Shown here one piece after another: positions 1 through 6,364 of a DNA stretch of 11,985 bases. Under the pieces are notes generated by a model. The model saw only the letters and a program-made list of their open reading frames with translations. It was not told where the DNA came from and did no database searches. The DNA lies in assembly GCA_031549455.1 (NCBI GenBank), contig JAVBPT010000030.1, forward strand, positions 1 through 11,985, written 5' to 3'. The DNA is from JAVBPT01 sp031549455. Lineage in GTDB: Bacteria; Bacillota; Clostridia; Lachnospirales; JAKSVV01. Positions within the stretch are counted from its first letter, which is position 1. The number at the start of each line of letters is the position of its first letter. The position numbers were made by a program, and so were the translations under genes.

Positions 1-80
1 CCTGACATAGGTAAAATAACTGCTGCTATCAAACCTACTACGATTGCGATCATTACTACAACCGCGATAATCTTCTCCAT
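1..80 (-). CDS. small pilin-like protein, N-terminal part only (cut by left window edge)
   Basis: The ATG at 80-78 is preceded by a strong ribosome binding site, AGGAGGAATT directly before the start. The 26 complete codons encode MEK followed by a continuous hydrophobic stretch (residues 4-24) that ends in a Leu-Pro pair. The remainder lies outside the window. The first 24 residues align without gaps to those of the gene just upstream (129-506), with 10 identities including Ile4, Ile5, Ala12, Ile13, Gly16, Ala19 and Leu23-Pro24. The two are therefore probably paralogous membrane-anchored subunits. Position at the end of a Tad-like cluster and the strong RBS suggest an abundant pilus subunit (Flp-like), which is inference. 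No prepilin leader or cleavage site is visible before the hydrophobic segment. It could alternatively be a small unrelated membrane peptide. Confidence 0.7.
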   Translation of the reverse strand, partial: MEKIIAVVVMIAIVVGLIAAVILPMS

Positions 81-102
81 AATTCCTCCTTGTTTTTTTT
101 AT

Positions 103-129
103 ATTATTATATTTTTAAATTATAATAAT
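103..129. repeat. AT-only inverted repeat between the two pilin-like genes
   Basis: ATTATTATA at 103-111 is exactly complementary to TATAATAAT at 121-129, with a 9-base spacer. It lies in the 48-bp gap and touches the stop codon of the upstream pilin-like gene. On the minus strand it is followed by an A-run, not a U-run, so it is not a rho-independent terminator for these genes. It could form a weak hairpin in the message that separates the two subunit cistrons, or it could simply reflect the AT richness of the spacer. Confidence 0.35.
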
Positions 130-506
130 CATTGTTCTTCAAAATGGTATTTCTTTGGATTGCCACTCAACTCTTCCGTAATCTGCGTTAGTTTGTATCT
201 AGCTCCTCCGGTTAGACTAAGTCCTCCGTTGTTAGATGCTGTAATGGTTACAGTACCGCCCGCTTTTTTCTTAACCTCTACCGTTTGGCTTCCATTGTAC
301 CACTTTCCTAGTGCTATAATGTCCGCCGCAGAATAGTAAGCATTCTCTTGCATTTCGGCAGTCACCCCTACTTGCTCCAACTCCGTTTTATTTTGGGCTG
401 ATCTATTCATGAAGGTTATGTTCTTAAAGAATAAAGGTAATACTGCGACTGCAACCACTCCAAGAATAATTGCACCCACCATAACGTCGTATATAATTTC
501 CTTCAC
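129..506 (-). CDS. pilin-like membrane-anchored protein, 125 aa
   Basis: The start is GTG at 506-504, chosen because AGAGGTGG lies a few bases upstream and a near-consensus promoter sits just behind it. Residues 1-3 are polar, residues about 4-30 form one hydrophobic helix ending near Leu-Pro-Leu, and the remainder is a small hydrophilic domain rich in Gly, Thr and Asn with no cysteine. This is the layout of a type IV pilin or TadE-type minor subunit: an N-terminal helix plus a small head. The helix resembles that of the gene that follows it. A canonical leader ending in Gly/Ala before a Glu at +5 is not seen, so the name 'pilin' rests on topology, paralogy and gene position, not on a family motif. 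It could be a TadE-like pseudopilin or another assembly factor. Confidence 0.75.
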   Translation of the reverse strand: MKEIIYDVMVGAIILGVVAVAVLPLFFKNITFMNRSAQNKTELEQVGVTAEMQENAYYSAADIIALGKWYNGSQTVEVKKKAGGTVTITASNNGGLSLTGGARYKLTQITEELSGNPKKYHFEEQ

Positions 507-534
507 CCGACCACCTCTAATCTTTGCTTATTTT

Positions 535-563
535 ATTATACCACCTTTGTCCAATAATGTAAA
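535..563 (-). promoter_or_regulatory. sigma-A type promoter for the pilin-like genes
   Basis: On the minus strand TTTACA (563-558) is followed after exactly 17 bp by a perfect TATAAT (540-535). The -35 box matches the consensus at 5 of 6 positions. Transcription would begin about 7 bp downstream, leaving a leader of only about 20 nt before the GTG at 506, just enough for the ribosome binding site. A second TTGACA at 577-572 has no suitably spaced -10 box. The promoter lies in the only sizeable gap left of the operon and would let the subunits be made at a higher level than the assembly machinery. Confidence 0.7.
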
Positions 564-590
564 TAGTTTTTTGTCAAATTTATGCAGTTT

Positions 591-1760
591 TTATACAACC
601 ATGCTATCCAGGTCATATGCAGATAGCCATGGAAGAAGTAGATAAAGTACGAGTAATACAATGAGTAACATGAATCCAATAATCCCCCAAACGTGAATGG
701 TTTCCACCATTTTTTTTGTCTTTCTAAGTTGTGCTCTCTTATCTAGATTAAACTCATTCTTAATATTTTCGATCGCTTGATCAAAGTCATAGTTGTTTGC
801 TTCATCCAATTTTTCATAAAACAGCTTTGTTTCAATATCTTTTGATTCCTTGATATATTTTGCATAAATCTTTGAGTTGTCTTGATAATTTTTCTTATTG
901 GCATCCTGTATGTCCTTTAAAATCTTTGTATAATATTTTGATTTATCAATCAGCTCATCAAGCACCATCATAAAGTCGGTTGGTTTGATGCTTCCATTCA
1001 TAATAATTAGTCTCTTCAAGAATCGCTTCTCAGAAGAAGCCCCCGTCTTATTAAAGAAGTTGAAAAAATACATCCCGATCTCTGGTAAGAAATACATGAA
1101 GATACAAAAGAAAAGATACATACCAAAGTTGATGGTCCGAATATCATTATAGTGCTGTATTCTCTGATAGAGTTCTTCTGCCAACACTTCCTCTTTGATC
1201 CCTGTGCTATTCCCTCTTGATCTGACAATGTCTTCAATTCGTCTTTTGGCCGCTTGAGGAGACGCCATCATCTCTTTGGTCATCTGATCCTTTGTGATCT
1301 CAAAGTACTGATTCTTGGCTTCTAGAATCTCTGCCTTTTGCTCATCTGTATATTTCTTCACCTCTGTTGTCAATCCCTTAGCGAAGTCAAAGGTACGATA
1401 CATCTCTTTTGTGTAGGCGCTAATATTGGTTACTTTTGTTGCGATAAGGACCACAACCGTGCCAAATAGAAGCGCATTCTTAATATTAAAAAATTTGGTA
1501 ACAGACATGTTGGCATAAAGCAACATTTTTTCGTAGAAATCATAGGCCTTATTTCCCCTTCTTGCGAAGTTCATCATTTTGGATAGCTCTAGCGCAAAGG
1601 AGGTAATCATGACCCATACCACTTTAAATTGTCTAAAGATAATGAAGAAAAACGCTCTACTCTTGTAATTAATACTTGCAAAATAGATCACCATGATCAC
1701 GCCCACGGTGAGAGATAATGCAATAATTAAGTTCATGAGTACAAACAATAATTGATTCAT
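591..1760 (-). CDS. TadC-like inner-membrane platform protein of the Tad pilus system
   Basis: A 389-aa membrane protein, divergent from textbook TadC. Predicted membrane segments lie at residues about 2-28, 47-60 (weak), 96-113, 212-232 and 357-378. Between the last two is a helical, charged stretch (about 247-355) whose start, with Asn-Gly-Ser and a helix ending in Ser-Lys-Tyr-Tyr, fits a T2SSF-like cytoplasmic domain. A long soluble helical region also lies at about 120-205. ATG at 1760 is preferred over the in-frame GTG at 1769, because the GTG overlaps the previous gene's stop and has poorly spaced purines. The TAG of the TadB-like gene ends at 1762, one base before this ATG, so translational coupling is likely. 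By position (after CpaF and TadB-like genes) it should be the second half of the platform that converts motor ATP hydrolysis into pilus extrusion. The assignment rests mainly on topology and synteny. Confidence 0.75.
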   Translation of the reverse strand: MNQLLFVLMNLIIALSLTVGVIMVIYFASINYKSRAFFFIIFRQFKVVWVMITSFALELSKMMNFARRGNKAYDFYEKMLLYANMSVTKFFNIKNALLFGTVVVLIATKVTNISAYTKEMYRTFDFAKGLTTEVKKYTDEQKAEILEAKNQYFEITKDQMTKEMMASPQAAKRRIEDIVRSRGNSTGIKEEVLAEELYQRIQHYNDIRTINFGMYLFFCIFMYFLPEIGMYFFNFFNKTGASSEKRFLKRLIIMNGSIKPTDFMMVLDELIDKSKYYTKILKDIQDANKKNYQDNSKIYAKYIKESKDIETKLFYEKLDEANNYDFDQAIENIKNEFNLDKRAQLRKTKKMVETIHVWGIIGFMLLIVLLVLYLLLPWLSAYDLDSMVV

Positions 1761-1761
1761 T

Positions 1762-2784
1762 CTACACACTTCTTTCTAAAAATAATAGTAGTCCAATATA
1801 TCCAAGAGTCATCAGAATGGTCCCAAGACCCACCCATTTCCCCGCTGGTGAAAGGTAAAAGTCTGCCGCATCTGCTCCAATAGAAGTCTCGTTGAATTTT
1901 GCGATAAATTTTAGTACAAGCGGAATGAAGAGTGCCATCATGATGTACGACCTACTTGTTGAAGACAAATCTCTTTGGTTTTCAATCTCTTGCAAGATTT
2001 CTTCTGTAATAGTTTCGAATTGTTGTTTGATGACATCATTTCCACCCTTAAAGTGGGCTTGCTTTATTAAGCTTAATAAAATGGTCAGGTATTCCGTGTT
2101 ATACGTAAGCTCCATTTCTTTAAAGGCGAGCTCGATCTCCTGCATATCATTTTTCTTTAATACATTATAAATCTTCATCATTTCTTTTCGAATAACTCGA
2201 TCAAAGTCATCCAGTGATACGTCAATCGCTTTTAGAATATTTCCTTTACTGATATATCGGCTGTCTAGAATTTTATAGACATCCGGAAGTTTGCCAATAA
2301 ACATCGTCCTTAGTGTTGCAAAGAATAAATATCCCGCTACCACAATAACGATCACAGCGATCGCAATGTAAATCAGTAACTCATACCAAAGTAAATTTCC
2401 AGCCGGTAGCACGGAGAACATAATCATAAGGGATAAAACCACTGCCCCAAGCAACAGTTCGGTTGCAATCTCAAGGTTCTTAGAATAATTATATCTTGAT
2501 ACCATTCCAATCTTGATCGCAATCTTGCTCAGAATAGACCTCAAAAATTTATTCTTCATCAGAAGCTTGGTGATTTCCCTCACCGGGCTCTTCTTCCCTT
2601 TTTTTATCAGGTACTTCATCATGTTCCGTTTATACATTGCCTTTTCATAGGATACCTTGATCAAAAAGAAAATGGAGGCGCCAAGAAAGAGAATCCCAAT
2701 CAAACCAATCACGGTAATATTGAAACTCAGTCCCTCAAAATAACCACCATATGTGTCTTTTAGCAATTCAATGTAATCGCTCAT
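1762..2784 (-). CDS. TadB-like inner-membrane platform protein (T2SSF family)
   Basis: A 340-aa integral membrane protein. Hydrophobic segments lie at residues about 22-43, 107-127, 132-156, 279-297 and 316-336. The soluble stretch at about 165-275 carries the T2SSF-like helical bundle, beginning with Leu-Pro-Asp-Val and a Ser-Lys-Gly-Asn-Ile-Leu-Lys-Ala-Ile segment resembling the 'leader-proximal' part of TadB/GspF domains. TadB and TadC proteins form the membrane platform that receives force from the CpaF hexamer and inserts pilin subunits. The ATG at 2784 follows the CpaF-like stop by 12 bp and has GGTGA as ribosome binding site. At the other end it nearly abuts the TadC-like gene. The extra N-terminal membrane helix and basic linker (about 44-85) are consistent with TadB. 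Family assignment is by topology and gene order, with moderate to good certainty. Confidence 0.8.
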   Translation of the reverse strand: MSDYIELLKDTYGGYFEGLSFNITVIGLIGILFLGASIFFLIKVSYEKAMYKRNMMKYLIKKGKKSPVREITKLLMKNKFLRSILSKIAIKIGMVSRYNYSKNLEIATELLLGAVVLSLMIMFSVLPAGNLLWYELLIYIAIAVIVIVVAGYLFFATLRTMFIGKLPDVYKILDSRYISKGNILKAIDVSLDDFDRVIRKEMMKIYNVLKKNDMQEIELAFKEMELTYNTEYLTILLSLIKQAHFKGGNDVIKQQFETITEEILQEIENQRDLSSTSRSYIMMALFIPLVLKFIAKFNETSIGADAADFYLSPAGKWVGLGTILMTLGYIGLLLFLERSV

Positions 2785-2796
2785 AACTCACCGCCA

Positions 2797-4464
2797 TTAA
2801 TAATTTTTAAATCCTTTGAAGTCTGTGATTTGTGCTTTTGCTTCTAGGAATGATTTCTTAAAGTTCTCAATTTCTTCCCCCGAAAGATACTTTCTAATCT
2901 TTGCAAAGTACTGGTCAGAAGGCAAATTCAGTGGTATAAACCGTTCTGTTGCCCGGTCAAACCGAACAATTGTGTTGTATTTATAAGATTTGGTATACAA
3001 ATATTTAGAGAGCGCCATTTGTCCAAGTTTTAGAAAATTTGAAAGCCGCTCCTTAATGGTTCCCTCATTGACCTCATTAATGTATGCATCCTTATCGATA
3101 TATTCTACTTCAACCACATATTCAACGATAATTCTTCCGCTCGGCAGCTTTGCAAGGTGGAACACAAGATCGAGTCCCCTTGAAATATCTGCTTCCGCAA
3201 TGTCCCCTGAGCTATACATGTCTGTTCTAAGCATCAGGTTTCTTAAGTTGGTTACGATTTCATAAGGTGAGATGGAGTGGAGCGTTGCCCCAACCCCAGA
3301 ATTCAGACGAAGTGAAGCGTTGATCAACTCCCCTACTTCTCTGGGTTGCGTAATTTCCCCTACATATAGTACGTCTCTGGCCATCTTCAGCATGATCGCA
3401 AAACATCGTTTGATATCCATGGTTTCTGTTTCAATCAGTGTGATAACATTTTTCCAAGGGTATTTTCGCTTGGCTTGTAATTCGTTTTGGGTATCCAAAA
3501 CACCAATCCCCCATTCATTCGGAACCTTTTCAAGCATGGCAAGTAGGAAGGTTGACTTTCCAACACCCATGTCTGATCCCGTTATAAAGTGAGAACCTCT
3601 TCCCTTCTGATTGAGAGCCGCCACATCATAGATGGTTTGGTCAATCGTTGTAAATTGGTCTCTCATCTGCTCCAAACTGATTTTGGAAAGGTTGAAAATA
3701 CGTTCATTATAATACCAAGCTCCATCTGGTGTCACGCTATATCCCGCAACCGTAATACGGCTGGAGTTATCTTTTGCAGCAACCAATGTTGGGCTTTGGT
3801 GGTCATAGTTGGATGGAGAATTTTGTGTCGTTTTCTTTTGAATATTTAGAATAATACTATCATCCGCAAAACTCAAAAATTCAAGATAGATTTTATCCCC
3901 TTTTACAATATAAATATAATTTTTATCTAGGATCCCGATTTCATTGATGTTATGATGCTGGATCGTGTCAATACAATCTTGTCCATACTCTCTTGAATAA
4001 AGAATGGTCGCAAGAAGCTTGATCCGATTGAGCTGATTCTTGTAGTATTCATTCAGCTTTTCCTTTTCAGCCGCCACAATTTCTCTTAATCTTTCTTCCT
4101 TAAATACAATCTTAATATCATACCGTTTAATAATGTCTCCAAGATCAAACACGTTTACAAGTATTTCAAAGATAATCTTAACCTCATTTTGCTCAATATC
4201 ATCAAAGTTGATTAGGTCTCCTATATCGATGTTGCTTTGTTTTAAGGTATATATCAAGAATTTAGAATATTGGCTGATTAGGTATTCACGCGCGGTTTTA
4301 TCACCCAAAGAAGCCTTGTCCTTTAGCTTGGTATACAGTACAATTTCTTTGTCCGCTTCTTCTCTATCAATGTCATAGAGCTCGGCATATTTATCCACAT
4401 TACTAAATATTTCGTCTAACCTGGATGTGATTTTGCTATAAATGTTTAAATCAAAATATGTCAC
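2797..4464 (-). CDS. cpaF: CpaF/TadA-type secretion ATPase (pilus assembly motor)
   Basis: A hexameric type II/IV secretion ATPase that would power pilin extrusion from the cytoplasmic face of the platform. With the GTG at 4464 the protein is 555 aa. Walker A GSDMGVGKST is at 296-305, the Asp-box equivalent LDTQNEL at 323-329, Walker B VLYVGEITQ at 365-373 with catalytic Glu370, and the His box (GATLHS) with His396 at 392-397. The Asp box departs from the usual Ile-Glu-Asp-x-x-Glu-Leu in having Asp-Thr for Glu-Asp. The N-terminal 150 residues are helical and divergent, and the segment at about 155-260 corresponds to the N2 domain of CpaF. The longer TTG start (4479) has its purine run directly adjacent, with no spacing. 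GTG at 4464 has GGGGG 8 bases upstream and is preferred. It lies between a MinD-like gene and tadB/tadC-like genes, the standard Tad order. Confidence 0.92.
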   Translation of the reverse strand: MTYFDLNIYSKITSRLDEIFSNVDKYAELYDIDREEADKEIVLYTKLKDKASLGDKTAREYLISQYSKFLIYTLKQSNIDIGDLINFDDIEQNEVKIIFEILVNVFDLGDIIKRYDIKIVFKEERLREIVAAEKEKLNEYYKNQLNRIKLLATILYSREYGQDCIDTIQHHNINEIGILDKNYIYIVKGDKIYLEFLSFADDSIILNIQKKTTQNSPSNYDHQSPTLVAAKDNSSRITVAGYSVTPDGAWYYNERIFNLSKISLEQMRDQFTTIDQTIYDVAALNQKGRGSHFITGSDMGVGKSTFLLAMLEKVPNEWGIGVLDTQNELQAKRKYPWKNVITLIETETMDIKRCFAIMLKMARDVLYVGEITQPREVGELINASLRLNSGVGATLHSISPYEIVTNLRNLMLRTDMYSSGDIAEADISRGLDLVFHLAKLPSGRIIVEYVVEVEYIDKDAYINEVNEGTIKERLSNFLKLGQMALSKYLYTKSYKYNTIVRFDRATERFIPLNLPSDQYFAKIRKYLSGEEIENFKKSFLEAKAQITDFKGFKNY

Positions 4465-4490
4465 TCGTCGTACCCCCAACCCTTATCATT

Positions 4491-5327
4491 TTATTTTTTA
4501 AAGCCAAATAGGCCTTTCTTTTCAGATCGTCCCAGAATAATTATATCCTGATATTTTGGATCGTCTTTTAGCAGTTCCTTTACAATCTCGAGCATCTGCC
4601 CATTATAGTTTCTCTTATACGATTTATCACTTAATGAATAGCTCAGAATGGATCCGTAGTTGCTCTCATTCATAATGTCTGCATCGAACACAAGCGAATA
4701 AAGTGGTGCATCCACTTCCAGCGCATCCAGTTCCTTTTTTACCTCTAACTTCCCATAATCAACCGAACCAAACACATTGTCATTTGAAATCTCTTTATTC
4801 AATATATACATGGTTTTTTCATCATAGGTCTTATAAATATTTTTGGTATATACCAGTTGTGTAGAACTTTTGGTTTGATTTAACACCACCACAATCTTCT
4901 CGCTCTTATCAAAGAGGGTCCTTTGGGTGTCCGTAAGTGTGGTGGTGGCAATGGAGTCAATAATCACAAAATCATATAGCTCCTTTGACCTTCTAAGAAG
5001 ATCCACCATCGCATCCTGTGTGATTTCAAAATATTCATTGGATCCTATAATACTAATATTTTCATTGATTTTCTTAATACAAGTCTGAAAGGAATCATTG
5101 GTAATCAGATTGGATTGGAACAGACTAAAATAATCATCTAACCCACGAGTCGCCAAAGAATTGCTTAGATAATATTCAATATCTTTACAATACTTGTTAA
5201 TATCTATAATCAGAATTTTTATACTTTTGTTGTTCTCGGTTAAAAACTTAGAAAGAACAGCGGCGATGTTAATGGTCGTCGTGGTTTGTCCAAGTCCTTT
5301 CTTTGGTGCCGTAACGGTTATTATCAT
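4491..5327 (-). CDS. MinD/ParA-like protein with Gln in place of the P-loop lysine
   Basis: A 278-aa soluble protein of the deviant Walker A (ParA/MinD) family. The P-loop reads APKKGLGQTTTT at residues 7-18. The ParA signature lysine position is kept (Lys9), but the invariant nucleotide-binding lysine is Gln14, codon CAA, one base from AAA. The Walker A' aspartate is in ILIIDIN (Asp42) and Walker B in DFVIIDS (Asp124). A C-terminal tail runs to a basic Lys-Lys-Gly-Leu-Phe-Gly-Phe-Lys-Lys end that could touch membrane or partner. Start ATG 5327 has AAAGGAG 6 bases upstream, and the gene begins 20 bp after the CpaB-like gene. It probably acts with the other two ParA-like proteins in positioning or regulating the pilus machine, but ATP hydrolysis looks doubtful. 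A sequencing error at Gln14 cannot be excluded. Confidence 0.85.
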   Translation of the reverse strand: MIITVTAPKKGLGQTTTTINIAAVLSKFLTENNKSIKILIIDINKYCKDIEYYLSNSLATRGLDDYFSLFQSNLITNDSFQTCIKKINENISIIGSNEYFEITQDAMVDLLRRSKELYDFVIIDSIATTTLTDTQRTLFDKSEKIVVVLNQTKSSTQLVYTKNIYKTYDEKTMYILNKEISNDNVFGSVDYGKLEVKKELDALEVDAPLYSLVFDADIMNESNYGSILSYSLSDKSYKRNYNGQMLEIVKELLKDDPKYQDIIILGRSEKKGLFGFKK

Positions 5328-5347
5328 AATTTGCTCCTTTCAGTCAT

Positions 5348-6349
5348 TTACGGAATTTGCGTCATGGATCCACCCGCCTGATTGTTTGTGAGTGTTCCCG
5401 TGTTTTGATTCGCTGCTCTTTCTTGTTGTTCGATCAACCTGATTTGGTTCTCAACATAGTTTTTAAATCGAGCGTTGATATTGACCTTGTCTGATATATC
5501 GAGATATGCTGTTTCATAATATTTTTTAATATCTCCCACCAATTTCATTTCAGCCGCAATTTCAAGTGCTTTTCTTCTCATCTCTTCGTAGTTAAATGTA
5601 ATATCTGATTCCACTTGTAGCTCAGGGTTGATATACATTCTTACTTGTAGGTCTCCCAGTTTCTTTGCAAACTCAATATCTCTATATTCACTTTCCTTTA
5701 CTGAAAACAAAATTTTGGCTTTGTCCCCGGCTGCTGTTTGTATTGGTTTTCCATTGGCATCCGTTTGTTGAAGCCCCATGATTTTTTCAATTGTCTTTTT
5801 TACCACAACCGTGTCATAGTCTCCATTTCCGTAAGAAACGATAATGTCCACAACTCTTCCCACTTTCAGCTCATCTCCAACGGTGTTGTTGATTTCAATC
5901 TCAATCTGCCTTGAATAGTGATCCACCTTTTGTAGATCCACCTCTTCAAAAGACCTGTCTGATAGGAATTCCCCCATCGATAACATCCTGGTGGTCATTC
6001 GACCCATTACCTTTTCTTCAAAACTTGTCTTGGCGCTATCCACGTCAATATTACTTTCGGTGTAATAGATCAAGATTTTGCCATCACTTGACTTTGGTAG
6101 ATACATATATGGAATCTTTTTTACACTGATGCTTCCTTGGCTAAACAATTGACTATTAATCAATGTTCCCTTCGGAATCCCCTTTTCATCCTCCACATAG
6201 AATACACCCACTTCTCTGTACTTTCCCACATAAAGATTCTTTATTTCATCTTCTTTGGTAGGTAAATAGACAAATTGGATGTAGATTAGTATGATTGCCA
6301 TAATCAAAAGTGAAATGGCAACGACTAAAATGTTGTTCTGATTTTTCAT
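5348..6349 (-). CDS. CpaB/RcpC-like Tad pilus assembly protein
   Basis: A 333-aa protein with one N-terminal membrane helix (residues about 7-28) and the remainder predicted outside the cytoplasm. Residues about 45-85 contain a SAF-like stretch with IPKGTLIN (58-65). Residues about 155-240 match the RcpC/CpaB pattern: a GDELKVGRVVDIIVSYG region at 158-174, then a Val-rich strand, then KILFSVKESEYRDIEFAKK, then LGDLQVRMY at 231-239. The C-terminal 75 residues are helical, then Gln/Asn/Gly-rich. In Gram-negative Tad systems CpaB works with the outer-membrane secretin. Here it would more likely span or bind the cell wall zone around the pilus, which is inference. It starts 15 bp after the coiled-coil gene, with AAAGGGAG as ribosome binding site. 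The role assignment rests on domain pattern plus position. Confidence 0.8.
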   Translation of the reverse strand: MKNQNNILVVAISLLIMAIILIYIQFVYLPTKEDEIKNLYVGKYREVGVFYVEDEKGIPKGTLINSQLFSQGSISVKKIPYMYLPKSSDGKILIYYTESNIDVDSAKTSFEEKVMGRMTTRMLSMGEFLSDRSFEEVDLQKVDHYSRQIEIEINNTVGDELKVGRVVDIIVSYGNGDYDTVVVKKTIEKIMGLQQTDANGKPIQTAAGDKAKILFSVKESEYRDIEFAKKLGDLQVRMYINPELQVESDITFNYEEMRRKALEIAAEMKLVGDIKKYYETAYLDISDKVNINARFKNYVENQIRLIEQQERAANQNTGTLTNNQAGGSMTQIP

Positions 6350-6364
6350 ATTTCACACTCCCTT

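Noticed and set aside
103..129. Terminator between the two pilin-like genes
   Set aside because: The stem is AT-only and is followed by A residues, not U residues, in the minus-strand transcript.
572..577. TTGACA as the -35 box of the pilin promoter
   Set aside because: It is 31 bp from the TATAAT at 540-535 and no -10-like hexamer lies at 16-18 bp; TTTACA at 563-558 has the correct 17-bp spacing.
4465..4479. TTG start for the CpaF-like gene
   Set aside because: The only nearby purine run abuts the TTG with no spacing; GTG at 4464 has GGGGG at a workable distance. The difference is only five residues.
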